64,000 bases of DNA from Gloeomargarita sp. SKYG116 (GCA_025056115.1 JANWVM010000002.1:1-64000), one strand, 5' to 3'. Shown: positions 8,409-18,082, counted from the first letter of the stretch. Numbers and translations are program-made. The notes: a model not told the origin generated them from the letters alone.

Positions 8409-9329
8409 ATGATAAACGCCCAGCAAGTCAAAGAACAAGCGCGGCGATTAGGGTTTCATCGGGTAGGGATTGCCGCGGTTGAACCAGCACCCCAATCGCA
8501 CCTGGCTGAGTGGTTAGCGGCAGGCTACCACGCCGACATGGACTGGTTAACCGATGCGCGGCGGCAACGGATTGAAAAGGTATTGCCCGGGGTGAAGTCG
8601 GTAATTGCCGTGGCGATGAACTACTACTGGCCAGGGGAGCAACCCCAGGTTGGGAAAATCGCTCGCTACGCCTGGGGCCGGGACTATCACCGGGTGGTGG
8701 GGCGACGACTGAAAGCGCTGGCGCACTGGCTCAAACAACAAGTCCCTGACTGTGAAACCCGTATTTATGTCGATACGGGGCCGGTGGAAGATAAGCTCTG
8801 GGCAGAATGGGCCGGCTTGGGATGGGTGGGGAAAAACGCCAATCTCATCACACGGCAATACGGTTCCTGGGTGGTGCTGGGGGAAGTGTTGACCACGTTG
8901 GCACTGACACCCGACCCACCCCACACGGAACACTGCGGCACCTGCACCCGCTGTTTAGAGGCTTGCCCAACCGGAGCGATTGTTCGTCCCTTCGTGGTGG
9001 ATAGCCGTCGTTGTATCGCCTATCACACGATTGAAAACCGGCAACCGGAACTGCCTGCAGAAATCGTCCCCCGTTTAGAAGGGTGGTTGGCAGGTTGTGA
9101 CATTTGCCAGGAAGTTTGTCCCTGGAACCAGCGTTTTGCCCAACCTACTGATGTAGACGAATTCCAACCCCGCTTACCCCCCTTATCCCTCAAGGCATGG
9201 GCGGAAATGGATACCGACACCTGGGACCGCACGTTAAGGGGGTCGGCCCTGCGACGGATTAAACCGGCCATGTGGCGACGGAATGCACGGGCGTTGTTAA
9301 GTCGTTGTGCGAGCGCTACGCCGCCTTAA
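8409..9329 (+). CDS. queG: Epoxyqueuosine reductase QueG
   Basis: 306 residues. Catalyses the last step of queuosine synthesis, reducing epoxyqueuosine in tRNA with cobalamin and two 4Fe-4S clusters. Seen: the conserved N-terminal cobalamin-binding region including [21 protein letters not shown], then two ferredoxin-like cluster motifs, [12 protein letters not shown] (about 178-189) and CDICQEVCP (about 232-240). It is a little shorter than E. coli QueG because the C-terminal HEAT-like part is trimmed. Divergent from the SIMPL gene. Confidence 0.95.
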   Translation: MINAQQVKEQARRLGFHRVGIAAVEPAPQSHLAEWLAAGYHADMDWLTDARRQRIEKVLPGVKSVIAVAMNYYWPGEQPQVGKIARYAWGRDYHRVVGRRLKALAHWLKQQVPDCETRIYVDTGPVEDKLWAEWAGLGWVGKNANLITRQYGSWVVLGEVLTTLALTPDPPHTEHCGTCTRCLEACPTGAIVRPFVVDSRRCIAYHTIENRQPELPAEIVPRLEGWLAGCDICQEVCPWNQRFAQPTDVDEFQPRLPPLSLKAWAEMDTDTWDRTLRGSALRRIKPAMWRRNARALLSRCASATPP

Positions 9330-9337
9330 AAGATACT

Positions 9338-9400
9338 GGAAAACCCCAGAACGGGGCTGCGCCCTGCAACCTCATGACAAGCATCAATGACTTAACGCCA
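9338..9400. repeat. Dispersed intergenic repeat, copy A
   Basis: In the gap between the convergent queG and the metal ABC ATPase, GGAAAACCCCAGAACGGGG continues into GCTGCGCCCTGCAACC. It aligns base for base, with scattered substitutions, to 25843-25905, and in reverse to about 13170-13221. It contains a short hairpin (GGGC-TGC-GCCC) and may act as an RNA terminator or processing site; that role is inference. Confidence 0.55.
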
Positions 9401-9408
9401 AGGCTTTC

Positions 9409-10122
9409 TTAACAAAACGACGACCAGTGCTGATAGGCAACATCAGTCTCCTGGCTGGTGGCGTAAGTCCTATCCAGATAAGCCGGTGTCATCACGTCCT
9501 CGGGATGCCCCACCGCAATTAAACGCCGGTTGAGCAACATCACCCGGTTCATTTGCTGGAGTAGTTGCCCCCAGTGGTGGGTGCTCACCAAAATCATGGC
9601 CCCCTGTCGTTGCCAATGCCGCAGCACGTCGAGAATGACCCGTTCCGCCTGGGCATCAATCCCGGTCAGGGGTTCATCCAGCAGAAATACATCGGCGCCC
9701 TGCGCTAAAGCCCGCGCTAAAAACACCCGCTGCTGCTGTCCCCCCGATAAGTCGCCAATGCGCCGCCGCTGTAGATGTTCCAACCCCAATTGCCCGAGCG
9801 CTTGCTGCACCCGCTCAGAGCACCGCCCGTTGCACCCCAGGCGCACCACCTGTTCCACCGTAATCGGGTAATCCCAGTCCACCTGCGACCGCTGGGGCAC
9901 ATAGGCAACCCGCCGCCGCTGTTGCAATAACGGCTGGGCATCCAACTGCACTCGCCCCCGCCACCGGGGTACCAGACCCAACAAGGCTTTGAGCAACGTG
10001 CTCTTTCCCGCCCCGTTCGGCCCCACAATTCCCACCATCTCCTGCGGCGCCACGGTAAAACTCACATCCCGTAGCACCCACCGCTCTGGATACCCCGCCG
10101 CTAATCCGTCAACCACCAGCAC
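9409..10122 (-). CDS. znuC: Metal ABC transporter ATP-binding protein (ZnuC/MntA type)
   Basis: 237 residues. Cytoplasmic ATPase of a metal-uptake ABC importer. Seen: Walker A GPNGAGKSTL (about 35-44), Q-loop VPQRSQVDWDYPI with the DWDxP signature typical of the zinc/manganese/iron chelate subfamily, ABC signature LSGGQQQR, Walker B VFLLDEP and the switch His in STHHWG. GTG start with GGAG upstream. It is divergent from the solute-binding lipoprotein across a Fur/Zur-like box. No permease gene is next to it, so the membrane subunit must be encoded elsewhere. Confidence 0.85.
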   Translation of the reverse strand: MLVVDGLAAGYPERWVLRDVSFTVAPQEMVGIVGPNGAGKSTLLKALLGLVPRWRGRVQLDAQPLLQQRRRVAYVPQRSQVDWDYPITVEQVVRLGCNGRCSERVQQALGQLGLEHLQRRRIGDLSGGQQQRVFLARALAQGADVFLLDEPLTGIDAQAERVILDVLRHWQRQGAMILVSTHHWGQLLQQMNRVMLLNRRLIAVGHPEDVMTPAYLDRTYATSQETDVAYQHWSSFC

Positions 10123-10135
10123 CTATAAACTCCAC

Positions 10136-10177
10136 GAGAATGATTCTCATCATCGCAAAAACGATTATCATTCTATA
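10136..10177. promoter_or_regulatory. Fur/Zur-type operator region
   Basis: The divergent gap holds GAGAATGATTCTC (10136-10148), a perfect palindrome around one base, and a second AT-rich half at 10162-10175 (CGATTATCATTCTA). Both match the GATAATGATWATCATT style of Fur-family boxes. Given the histidine-rich lipoprotein, Zur is the more likely regulator. Confidence 0.6.
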
Positions 10178-10201
10178 GCATGGAGGTTCAAGGAACCGTG
10201 T

Positions 10202-11227
10202 ATGGGAGCACGTGATTGGCTAGTGGGTTTAGCGGTGATGACAACGGGGTGTGGTGGTATGGTTTCCCAACGCCCAGCAGAACAACTGCCCACACCGGCT
10301 CCCGATGCGCCCAAGGTCGTCGCCACGTCGTCTGTCATCTGCGACCTGACGCGCCAGATTGCCCAAACGCGGGTGCATTTGACCTGCTTGGTGCCCCCCG
10401 GCGTGGATGCCCACACCTATCAGCCGACGCCAGCGAACCGCCAAGCTCTAGAAACGGCCCAGGTTGTGTTCTATAACGGCTACAACTTGGAACCAGCGGT
10501 GGAGAAACTCATTGCGGCGTTGCCGGCAAGCGTCACTCGTGTCCCGGTGGGGGAATTAGCGGTGCCCAAACCGTTGATGGGGATACACGCGCATCCTGGT
10601 CACGGCCATGACCACCACCATCACGGGGATGAGAAAAAAGCTCAGAAAGTCCCTGACCCCCATGTGTTCCACACTGGCGTCAACGCAGCGAATATGGCCA
10701 AGGTCATCGGGGACAAACTGGCCCAAATCTACCCGGCCCAAGCGGCGGCCATCCAGACCAAGGCGGGTCAGGTGGTGAGCGAGCTGCAACAGATTGACCA
10801 GTGGATTCGCCAGCAGGTGCAAACCATTCCCCCGCGCCAGCGCAAGTTGGTGACGACGCACGAAGCATTGGGGTATTTCACGCAGGCCTATGGTCTGGAA
10901 CTCATGGGCGCGCTCCAGGGCATCAGCACCCAGGAGCAACCCAGCCCGGCCCGTTTGGCGCAACTCGCCCGCGACATCAAACAGGCCCAAGTCCCCACCA
11001 TCTTTGCTGAGGTGAGCATCAATCCCAAATTGCTCAACACGGTGGCCCAGGAAGCGGGGGTGAAAATTGCCGCCACACCCCTGTACACCGATGGTTTAGG
11101 GCCGCCAGGGAGTCCCGCTGCGACGGTGCAAGGAATGTTGATCACCAATACCTGTACGGTGGTGCAGGGGTTGGGGGGAACCTGTACGCCCTTTAACGCG
11201 CGCCAAACCCCGTCAAAATCGTCTTGA
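10202..11227 (+). CDS. znuA: Metal ABC transporter substrate-binding lipoprotein (ZnuA-like)
   Basis: 341 residues. Captures divalent metal outside the inner membrane for the ABC importer. Seen: short signal with a lipobox-like TTGC at residues 15-18, the cluster A-I SBP fold with metal His in PPGVDAHTYQPTP, a histidine-rich loop HAHPGHGHDHHHH (about 128-140) typical of zinc-specific ZnuA, a second His in VFHTG and another in TTHEALGY, and the final acidic TDGLG. AAGGAA upstream supports the ATG at 10202. The 3' end overlaps the convergent sugar transferase by 35 bp. Confidence 0.88.
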   Translation: MGARDWLVGLAVMTTGCGGMVSQRPAEQLPTPAPDAPKVVATSSVICDLTRQIAQTRVHLTCLVPPGVDAHTYQPTPANRQALETAQVVFYNGYNLEPAVEKLIAALPASVTRVPVGELAVPKPLMGIHAHPGHGHDHHHHGDEKKAQKVPDPHVFHTGVNAANMAKVIGDKLAQIYPAQAAAIQTKAGQVVSELQQIDQWIRQQVQTIPPRQRKLVTTHEALGYFTQAYGLELMGALQGISTQEQPSPARLAQLARDIKQAQVPTIFAEVSINPKLLNTVAQEAGVKIAATPLYTDGLGPPGSPAATVQGMLITNTCTVVQGLGGTCTPFNARQTPSKSS

Positions 11228-12446
11228 CCGTTTTGGCCAGGATGAGTCCATCTAACCAGAGCGACAGGTACTTGACGTAATACAGGTCGTACTCTAGCTT
11301 TAGGCGGGTTTCTTCCACACCGGCGGCATAGCCCTGGTTGACTTGCGCCCAGCCCGTAATGCCCGGCTTGACCAGGTGGCGGCACATGTAGTAGGGAATG
11401 CGGCGGCTGAATTCTTCGGCAAAGGGAACTTGCTCGGGGCGCGGGCCAATCAAACTCATTTCCCCGGTGAGCACGTGCCACAGCTGGGGCAATTCATCCA
11501 GGCGAAACCGGCGAATCCATTTCCCAACGCGGGTCAGGCGCTGGTCGCCCGGACGAGCAAACTGGGCCTTTCCCGTCCCTGCCCGCATACTCCGAAACTT
11601 CACCATGCGAAACGGGCGTCCCCCTTGTCCCATGCGTTCTTGCCAGAACAGCACCGGCCCCGGCGAGTCCCACCACACTGCCAGCGCTACCAACCCGGCC
11701 AAGGGCAATAGCACCGGCGACAGCAACAGGATGAGAGCCGTTTCCGCTAGCCGCTTGATGAGCAAGTAGCCTTGATCCGCAGGTGTTGGCAACAGTTCTT
11801 CTCGCCAGTGCGCCAGGGACACGCGCCCGGTGAGGCCTTCCCACACCGCCGCTGCGTGATGCACGGGTATCCCTTGCAACCGGCAATTGGCCAAAAACCG
11901 CAGCCAGTTCGCGGATAAGGGTGCGTGCAGGTCCACCACCACCCCATCTAACCCCACGCCAGAGGTGAGTTCTTCGTTGAGCCAGCACCATTGCACGCCC
12001 GGTATTTGACTGAGCGCTAGCGTCAATTCCCCCGGCACCAGTCCCAGGCGCAACGGGCGTCGCCACCCCGCCAACGCCGCTTGCCAGAGCAACGTTAGGA
12101 GATAGCTCAACCCCACAAACGTGCGGGAGTAGTACCAGCGCGTCACCCCTACCAGCCCCAGCAACCCCAAGAAACACAAGCTCACGCTTACCAGCACGAC
12201 CCGCGACCGCTGCACCCTGGGGAAATCGCTCACCTGCGTCGCTAACCCTAGCGCCATCCCGTAAGTCGCCGCCACCAGCAGCGCTAGGCGGAAATAGGGC
12301 CAGTGCAACCAAAACCGTCCATCGCCCCAGGTGATTTGAGCCGACAGCAGCAGCATGCCTACTAGTCCTATCAGATGGACGACCCACCGCCAGCCGCTCC
12401 ACCGGCGTGCCGCCTGTGCTTGCCAGGTTATTGCCGTCATTCCCAC
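11193..12446 (-). CDS. Polyprenyl glycosylphosphotransferase (exopolysaccharide initiating sugar transferase)
   Basis: 417 residues, WbaP/WcaJ class. Transfers a sugar phosphate to undecaprenyl phosphate to start exopolysaccharide repeat units at the inner membrane. Seen: four to five N-terminal helices, a divergent CoA-binding-like middle region (about 145-230), a re-entrant helix near 235-260, and the catalytic domain with FRMVKFRSMR, RLDELPQLWHVLTGEMSLIGPRP and KPGITGWAQV. There is no polysaccharide cluster around it, only a secreted unknown protein divergently upstream. Confidence 0.9.
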   Translation of the reverse strand: MGMTAITWQAQAARRWSGWRWVVHLIGLVGMLLLSAQITWGDGRFWLHWPYFRLALLVAATYGMALGLATQVSDFPRVQRSRVVLVSVSLCFLGLLGLVGVTRWYYSRTFVGLSYLLTLLWQAALAGWRRPLRLGLVPGELTLALSQIPGVQWCWLNEELTSGVGLDGVVVDLHAPLSANWLRFLANCRLQGIPVHHAAAVWEGLTGRVSLAHWREELLPTPADQGYLLIKRLAETALILLLSPVLLPLAGLVALAVWWDSPGPVLFWQERMGQGGRPFRMVKFRSMRAGTGKAQFARPGDQRLTRVGKWIRRFRLDELPQLWHVLTGEMSLIGPRPEQVPFAEEFSRRIPYYMCRHLVKPGITGWAQVNQGYAAGVEETRLKLEYDLYYVKYLSLWLDGLILAKTVKTILTGFGAR

Positions 12447-12575
12447 GCTGCTCGCACGCTCCCCTAACTATTCAATTCAATCGCAAAACGCCCATTGTGC
12501 ATTCCTGGCTAAACCGCTATCGTAGTAAAAACAAGGCTTTACACAGCCAGCTCTCTGTTAACGAGGAGTGAAAAA

Positions 12576-13100
12576 ATGGTGTCCATCAAAAGTTTTGTTT
12601 CTGTATCCTTAGCGACAGCTTGCACAGTTCTTTTGGGAATGGGGGTAGCCCATGCCAATCCCAAGTTGGAAACTGTGACCGAGGAAGGGGAAGTGTCGCC
12701 CAGCTTTATGATGCCGGGGGGTGGGATTCCCATTTCTTTCCCGCCGGAAGCGCCCTACATGTACCCCGCCAATTTGAACTACGAAACCCGCACGTTTATC
12801 TTAGGGGTGAACCAGAACACTGCTATCCGCACCAACACAGTTTTGACAGATAAATTCACCATTGCGCCGTTTCGGGACTATACGGGGGATGGAGTCCAAA
12901 ACCTAGATGACCTGCCTGCCCACCAAAAGCAGTACAACCAAGCGCTAGCCGGTTGGGTCAGCCGGGTGCAAGCCTGTTTAGCGGACCGGCCCAATATGTT
13001 CCGGGTGGTCGGGGAAAATACCAAAGTCCCCATTAAAGTGAATGGTCAAGCGGGCAAAATCTTCCTGAACGCCAACAAAAAACCGGTCTGCCCGAGCTAA
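12576..13100 (+). CDS. Secreted protein of unknown function with a calcium-loop-like segment
   Basis: 174 residues; family not recognised. A clear signal peptide ends at GVAHA-NP (about residue 28). The mature part is Pro/Asn-rich, with a loop DYTGDGVQNLDD (about 108-119) that matches dockerin or EF-hand-type calcium loops (D at 1, D at 5, G at 6, D at 12), and two cysteines near the C-terminus that could pair. ACGAGGAG precedes the ATG. A divergent promoter region is shared with the sugar transferase gene, so a cell-surface role is plausible but unproved. Confidence 0.75.
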   Translation: MVSIKSFVSVSLATACTVLLGMGVAHANPKLETVTEEGEVSPSFMMPGGGIPISFPPEAPYMYPANLNYETRTFILGVNQNTAIRTNTVLTDKFTIAPFRDYTGDGVQNLDDLPAHQKQYNQALAGWVSRVQACLADRPNMFRVVGENTKVPIKVNGQAGKIFLNANKKPVCPS

Positions 13101-13254
13101 CAGCAACTGGTAAAACGCTTTGCCCTGTCCCACCTGCGGGCGCCAGGTCTAGCGTCAAGTAGCTGGAGAAGGCGATGCCTGGGGTTGCGGGGCAAAGCTC
13201 CATTCCTGGTTTTCACTCTGACAAACGAAAGTGGCTTGGCTATAAATCGGCTTT
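13101..13254. repeat. Intergenic stretch with dispersed repeat copy C (reverse) and a partial forward copy
   Basis: Between the secreted-protein gene and cysK (convergent). The complement of 13170-13221 reads GAAAACCAGGAATGGAGC then TTTGCCCCGCAACCCCA, matching the repeats at 9338 and 25843. A partial forward copy (GCTTTGCCCTGTCCCACC, about 13116-13133) faces it, so the transcript could fold into a long hairpin. The 16-mer TGGCTTGGCTATAAAT at 13232-13247 also occurs at 25897-25912. Confidence 0.5.
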
Positions 13255-14205
13255 TTATTCAGCCAGTAGCGCCGGGTCCTGGAATAGAGGAGTGCTGAGG
13301 TAGCGCTCGCCAAAACTGGGCTGCACCATGACGATCAACTTGCCGGCGTTTTCTGGGCGTTGGGCGACTTTGATAGCTGCTGCAAGAGCCGCGCCGCTGG
13401 AAATTCCTGACAGCAAGGCTTCTTCCCGCGCTAGTTTCCGGCCCCAGAAAATGGCTTCTTCATCCGTCACAGTTATCACTTCGTCAATCAAATCCATCTG
13501 CAAGACGGCTGGGATAAAACCGGCGCCGATGCCCTGGATTTTGTGGGGTCCCGGTTGCCCCCCTGAGAGCACTGGGCTGGCTGCCGGTTCTACCGCAATC
13601 GCTTGGAAACTGGGTTTACGGGGTTTTAGCGCCCGCGCCACGCCGGTGATTGTGCCGCCTGTCCCGACCCCCGCCACTAGCATATCAATCTGACCATCCG
13701 TGTCCTGCCAGAGTTCTTCCGCCGTTGTCAGTTGGTGAATTTCCGGGTTGGCGGGGTTCTGGAATTGCTGGAGCATGTAGGCGTTGGGTAGGGTCGCCAC
13801 CAACTCCTGGGCTTTGCGAATCGCCCCCCCCATCCCTTCTATCCCCGGTGTCAGGACCAATTGCGCCCCGTAAGCCCGTAGCATGGCTCGGCGCTCCAGG
13901 CTCATGGTCTCCGGCATGGTCAGGATCAGGTCATAGCCCCGCGCCGCCGCCACCATCGCCAGGGCAATCCCCGTGTTGCCAGAGGTGGGTTCCACCAGCA
14001 CAGTTTTTCCCGGCGCAATCAACCCGGCCCGTTCCGCCGCTACCACCATGTGTAAGCCAATCCGGTCCTTGACTGAGGCGGCAGGGTTCATGCTCTCCAG
14101 TTTCACCACAATATCCGCCACACAGCCATAGGCTCGGGGAATCCGATTTAACCGCACCAGCGGCGTCCGACCAATTAACTCGGTAATGCTATTGGCAATC
14201 CGCAT
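13255..14205 (-). CDS. cysK: Cysteine synthase A
   Basis: 316 residues. O-acetylserine sulfhydrylase making cysteine from O-acetylserine and sulfide with PLP. Seen: PLP lysine in [11 protein letters not shown] (about 42-52), substrate loop [10 protein letters not shown], glycine-rich phosphate loop [10 protein letters not shown], and C-terminal [14 protein letters not shown]. It lies 8 bp after an Rrf2 regulator gene on the same strand, a common arrangement for sulfur control. Confidence 0.95.
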   Translation of the reverse strand: MRIANSITELIGRTPLVRLNRIPRAYGCVADIVVKLESMNPAASVKDRIGLHMVVAAERAGLIAPGKTVLVEPTSGNTGIALAMVAAARGYDLILTMPETMSLERRAMLRAYGAQLVLTPGIEGMGGAIRKAQELVATLPNAYMLQQFQNPANPEIHQLTTAEELWQDTDGQIDMLVAGVGTGGTITGVARALKPRKPSFQAIAVEPAASPVLSGGQPGPHKIQGIGAGFIPAVLQMDLIDEVITVTDEEAIFWGRKLAREEALLSGISSGAALAAAIKVAQRPENAGKLIVMVQPSFGERYLSTPLFQDPALLAE

Positions 14206-14213
14206 AGGCCTGG

Positions 14214-14642
14214 CTAGATGTAATACATCAAATCGCGCTGGCGCAAGCTATCCCGCTTTTGGCACAGGTCTTTGAGGGTGTATTTCTGCCAGATGGCGTG
14301 GGTGGCCTGCTGGACTTCCTGCCAGATGTGGTGAATGACCGCCCGCTCAGGGGTCGTCGCGGCTGGCTGGGTTACTGGCGTTGTGCCTTCTAAACACGCC
14401 CACACGTCCAGCAGGTTGATTTGCCAGGGCGACCGGGCTAGGAAATAACCGCCTTTGGCCCCCCGTTGACTGCGCACCAGATTGCCCCGGCGCAACGTAG
14501 CCAGCAATTGTTCCAGATAGCGGTCGGGAATCCCCTGTTCTTGAGCAATCTGACTAATCTGCACTGGCTCGTCGCGACCATAACCATCCGCCAGCGCCAT
14601 TAAGGCCAAGAGCGCATACTCCGTCTTGCAGGACAATTCCAC
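14214..14642 (-). CDS. Rrf2-family transcriptional regulator
   Basis: 142 residues. Winged-helix DNA-binding protein beginning [18 protein letters not shown], which fixes the GTG start at 14642; the recognition region is [23 protein letters not shown]. The three cysteines that bind an iron-sulfur cluster in IscR are not present in that spacing, so a CymR-like sulfur or amino-acid sensor is more likely. Directly upstream of cysK with an 8-bp gap, so it probably regulates cysteine synthesis and itself. Confidence 0.88.
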   Translation of the reverse strand: MELSCKTEYALLALMALADGYGRDEPVQISQIAQEQGIPDRYLEQLLATLRRGNLVRSQRGAKGGYFLARSPWQINLLDVWACLEGTTPVTQPAATTPERAVIHHIWQEVQQATHAIWQKYTLKDLCQKRDSLRQRDLMYYI

Positions 14643-14703
14643 AACCGGCCCCCAAACACTTACCCTAGTATATACCGGTTTTCCCCTGGATTTTGCAGGG
14701 TTT

Positions 14704-15057
14704 CTAGCTGGCGACCAGGTCCAGTAATTCCCAGTTGTGGTTGTCGCTAATGGCGGTGCGGATTTTCTCAAAGACTTGCTGACAGTGATTGTGCCGGTGG
14801 AGGGGAAGCTCTTCGTTTTTGACCACTACCTGGAGCCGTACTTGACCCGGTTGCAGGTGTTGTTCTAGCAGGATTTCTGCGGTGACCAGACGATTGAAGC
14901 GCGAGGGGGGCACGGAGCCGGGGGTCTCGCGGGCCATGAGATAATCGTCCGACCGATAGACTACATTCAGGTCACACTGTTGGAGCGTTTCCGCTAGGAG
15001 GGGTAGGAGGTTGCGCGCTTGGACACCCAGAACAAACCAGCCGGTGTATCGAGACAT
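14704..15057 (-). CDS. Conserved cyanobacterial protein of unknown function
   Basis: 117 residues, no signal or membrane segment. Starts MSRYTGWFVLGVQARNLLPLL and has a mixed alpha/beta pattern with a basic-acidic middle (VVKNEELPLHRHNH). I do not recognise a domain. It ends 61 bp before the Rrf2 gene on the same strand and may share its transcript. Confidence 0.6.
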   Translation of the reverse strand: MSRYTGWFVLGVQARNLLPLLAETLQQCDLNVVYRSDDYLMARETPGSVPPSRFNRLVTAEILLEQHLQPGQVRLQVVVKNEELPLHRHNHCQQVFEKIRTAISDNHNWELLDLVAS

Positions 15058-15198
15058 AAGACCCTTCCCAAAAACGTGACCCTAAAGAATCCAGCGCACT
15101 CTATCAACCCTGAATTGGCTTGCCTGTTGACCCCGCCTTTACTATACACGAATCATTTTTGTTTGCCTATCGTTCATACCCCAAAATGCAGAATTTTT

Positions 15199-15648
15199 TT
15201 AGCGCGGTTGCCGGAGATAGTGCCAGAACAGGCAAATTAACCCCAGATTGATCCAGGTGTCGGCCAGGTTAAAAATGGGGAATCCAATCGCCCGGACGTC
15301 AATGAAATCAATCACGGCCCCCAACCGAAACCGGTCAATCCCATTGCCCACGGCACCGGCTAGGATGAACCCGTAGCCCCACTGCTCCAGACGTGATAAG
15401 CGCGGCCCAGCAACGGCCAGCACCATGAGCGCCCCGCTGACTGCCACTGACAACCACCGCAACCAGATGGTTCCCTGCCCAAATAAACTAAAGGCTGCCC
15501 CCGTATTCAGCACGTAGGTAACGTGCAACACCCCCGTCCATAGCGGCCACGATTCCCCCAAACCGAGTTGCTGCACAACCCATTGTTTACTGAGTTGGTC
15601 GAGGAGCAGGCCCAGCCCGGCCACCACCCAAAAGGTCCGATGTTTCAC
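15199..15648 (-). CDS. lspA: Signal peptidase II (lipoprotein signal peptidase)
   Basis: 149 residues. Inner-membrane aspartic protease that cleaves prolipoprotein signal peptides. Seen: four membrane helices, LLLDQLSKQWV near the N-terminus, NTGAAFSLF, and the two catalytic Asp blocks GNGIDRF and DFIDVRAIGFPIFNLADTWINLG. GTG start at 15648 overlaps the bioY stop (GTGA). A longer same-frame reading extends 5' through bioY in another frame but is not real coding. Confidence 0.93.
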   Translation of the reverse strand: MKHRTFWVVAGLGLLLDQLSKQWVVQQLGLGESWPLWTGVLHVTYVLNTGAAFSLFGQGTIWLRWLSVAVSGALMVLAVAGPRLSRLEQWGYGFILAGAVGNGIDRFRLGAVIDFIDVRAIGFPIFNLADTWINLGLICLFWHYLRQPR

Positions 15649-16220
15649 CACCGCACCGCAATGCCTAACCGCCGCGCCCCGTAGGCCAGCACCACCACCG
15701 CGCACATCGCCAGCAACTGCCCCGCCAGCGGCGTCCCGCTGTAATGCCCTACCCAAGACCACCACTCCGGCCAGTGGGGATAGTGCAGCGCTAAACCCAC
15801 CCAGCCCACCAGATGCATCGCCAGTAGCCCCAGCAGCGCCGCCAGGGCTAGATGCTCCAGCGTTACCGGCCAGCGAAACGCCAGGTCGCCGCAGACCCAC
15901 GCGCCAGGGATCATCCCCACGAGGTAACCAAACCCCGGCTGATAAATATACGTCCAGCCCCCCGCAGCGGTAAACACCGGCCAGCCCGTCAACCCCAGCG
16001 TTAAATAGGCCACCACTGCCACCGTTGCCACCGACCGCCCCCCCAAGCAAGCGGTTAACACCATCGCGCCGACCTGCCAACTGCTCACCATCGGCCACAG
16101 CCAAATCCCGTGGGTTGCCCATTGCCACGGCGGACTGACGACATATACCCCCACAAACGTTCCCAACACGAGCAGAAAAACGCCCGTAACTGCCCACAAA
16201 CCCTGCCGGAGCCAGATCAT
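15645..16220 (-). CDS. bioY: BioY-family biotin transporter S component
   Basis: 191 residues, six predicted membrane helices. Substrate-binding subunit of an ECF-type vitamin importer. Seen: LTLGLTGWPVFTAAGGWTYI followed by PGFGYLVGMIPGAWVCG, the conserved BioY core. Lies between the upstream 163-residue gene (ATGA overlap) and lspA (GTGA overlap), so the three are translationally coupled. Confidence 0.88.
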   Translation of the reverse strand: MIWLRQGLWAVTGVFLLVLGTFVGVYVVSPPWQWATHGIWLWPMVSSWQVGAMVLTACLGGRSVATVAVVAYLTLGLTGWPVFTAAGGWTYIYQPGFGYLVGMIPGAWVCGDLAFRWPVTLEHLALAALLGLLAMHLVGWVGLALHYPHWPEWWSWVGHYSGTPLAGQLLAMCAVVVLAYGARRLGIAVRW

Positions 16221-16708
16221 CGGGTTTCCAGAACGTTCAGGGCTTGGGGTTGGTAGCGCAGGAGAATGTTACGGGCCTTGGGAATCATCCCCGACCCCTG
16301 CACCACGAGTAGATATTTACCCTGGGCCACGGCCTGGGCGTAGTTCGGCAACCCCCATTGCGCCCATTGTCCCAGCCCGCCCCCTACCAAAAAACTGCCC
16401 AGCGCGCCGGCCATAGCCCCCAGTAGCCCGCCCAGCAGGTGATTGCCCCAGGGGCCAACCCAAGCCGTGAAGGTCTCTAGCCCCGTGAGCACGCTAAACC
16501 CAACGCCCGCCACAAACCCGAAGGGCACCAGCCAGTAGGTCAACAGCGGCGGTCGCCACCCCCCCTGCCCAAACGGGTAGTCCTGCACATCGCGATAGCC
16601 CCGCCCCACCAGCGCGACGGTTTCTAAGGGAATGCCGGCGGCTTCTAGAGCTGAATAGGCAGCTTCTGCCTGTAAACGGTCGGGTAACAGCGCAACCAGG
16701 TACTGCAT
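16217..16708 (-). CDS. Conserved membrane-associated protein with glycine-rich helices
   Basis: 163 residues. An N-terminal alpha/beta segment (MQYLVALLPDRLQAEAAYSALEAAGI) resembles proteins that carry a ferredoxin-like fold before two glycine-zipper helices (LLGGLLGAMAGALGSFLVGGGLGQW). Function unknown; similar proteins are common in cyanobacteria. It follows der by 9 bp and overlaps bioY. Confidence 0.65.
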   Translation of the reverse strand: MQYLVALLPDRLQAEAAYSALEAAGIPLETVALVGRGYRDVQDYPFGQGGWRPPLLTYWLVPFGFVAGVGFSVLTGLETFTAWVGPWGNHLLGGLLGAMAGALGSFLVGGGLGQWAQWGLPNYAQAVAQGKYLLVVQGSGMIPKARNILLRYQPQALNVLETR

Positions 16709-16717
16709 GGCTGTGGA

Positions 16718-18082
16718 TCACTTTGCCCCCATTGTACCGTTGGCCTGGCGCTGCGCCTGTCGCTCCGTCTTGCCCCGCCAGAGAAATTGCAGCGGCGTTC
16801 CCCGGAACCCCAAATGCTGCCGAAACTGGTGGTCAAGGTAGCGCCGGTAGTTCTCTTTGAACAACTTGGGGTCGTTGACGAATAGGGCGATGGTGGGGGG
16901 TTGCGTCTGCACTTGGGTGCCGTAGTAAATGCGTCCCTGGCGTCCCTGGCGATTGGCGGGGGGCGATTGCCAAGCCGTGGCTTCCTGAAGGACTTCATTG
17001 ATGACTGACGTGCTCACGCGCCGCCGGTGGGATTGGGCCGCCGTTTGCACCAGCTCCCAGATTTTGTCCACCCGCTGGCCGGTTTTGGCGCTGATAAATA
17101 GCACATCCGCCCAGTCCATAAAGTACATCCGCCGGCGCAATTCCTGTTCTAGGCGCGGCATGGTATGGCTGTCTTTGTCGGGAATCGCGTCCCACTTGTT
17201 GGCCAGCACTACGCACGCCCGACCTTCTTTGATCACCCGCCCAGCCAGTTTCAAATCCTGGTCGGTGACGCCTTCGGTGATGTCTAGCACCAGCAGCACC
17301 ACGTCTGCCCGGCGAATGGCCTTGAACGCCCGGTTGATGCCGAAAAATTCCGGGCCATACTCCACATACTTCTTGCGCCGAATGCCCGCCGTGTCAATCA
17401 AACAATAACTTTGGCCGTCCCGTTCCACCCAGGTGTCCACGCTGTCGCGGGTTGTGCCCGGAATCGGACTGACAATCGCCCGTTCTTCCCCCACCAGGGC
17501 ATTGAGCAAGCTGGATTTACCGACGTTGGGGCGGCCCACGATGGCGATGTGAATCGGGTCAGGCACTTCTGGGGCGGTTGCTGGGGGGAGATGGGGCACC
17601 AGCGCATCCAGCAAATCCCCCACGCCAATCCCGTGCCCTGCGGAGATCGCATAGGGTTCCCCCAGCCCCAATTCCCAAAACTGGGCCGCCTGGATCAGAC
17701 CGTGAGTGACGGACTCGCACTTGTTGACAGCTAACAGGACGGGCCGGGGTTGTCGCCGCAACCACTCGGCAATTTCGGCATCGCCAGCAGTCGGCCCGGT
17801 TTGTCCATCCACCACAAAAATCACCGCTTGGGCTTCCTGCACAGCGGTCATGGCCTGTTGGCGAATCTGGGGCAAGAATTCCGTGTCGTCGTCAAACACC
17901 AGCCCGCCCGTGTCCACCACTAGAAATTCCCGGTCCCGCCAGAACGCCTGCCGGTAGAGACGGTCGCGGGTCATGCCCGGCTGGTCAAACACAATGGCAT
18001 CCCGTCCCCCGGCGATGCGGTTCACCAGGGTAGATTTGCCCACGTTCGGACGACCGACCACTGCCACAATCGGTAACGCCAT
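16718..18082 (-). CDS. der: Ribosome-associated GTPase Der (EngA)
   Basis: 454 residues, two tandem GTPase domains needed for 50S assembly. Seen: G1 motifs GRPNVGKST (about 9-17) and GRPNVGKSS (about 184-192), DTGG and DTAG G3 motifs, NKCE and NKWD G4 motifs, and the C-terminal KH-like domain ending with [13 protein letters not shown]. First gene of a der-163aa-bioY-lspA run. Confidence 0.96.
   Translation of the reverse strand: MALPIVAVVGRPNVGKSTLVNRIAGGRDAIVFDQPGMTRDRLYRQAFWRDREFLVVDTGGLVFDDDTEFLPQIRQQAMTAVQEAQAVIFVVDGQTGPTAGDAEIAEWLRRQPRPVLLAVNKCESVTHGLIQAAQFWELGLGEPYAISAGHGIGVGDLLDALVPHLPPATAPEVPDPIHIAIVGRPNVGKSSLLNALVGEERAIVSPIPGTTRDSVDTWVERDGQSYCLIDTAGIRRKKYVEYGPEFFGINRAFKAIRRADVVLLVLDITEGVTDQDLKLAGRVIKEGRACVVLANKWDAIPDKDSHTMPRLEQELRRRMYFMDWADVLFISAKTGQRVDKIWELVQTAAQSHRRRVSTSVINEVLQEATAWQSPPANRQGRQGRIYYGTQVQTQPPTIALFVNDPKLFKENYRRYLDHQFRQHLGFRGTPLQFLWRGKTERQAQRQANGTMGAK

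Noticed and set aside
15199-16197. Long minus-strand open frame of 332 codons covering bioY and lspA
   Set aside because: Only the last 149 codons (lspA) have protein character. The upstream part is Gly/Arg/Ala-rich and lies out of frame over bioY.
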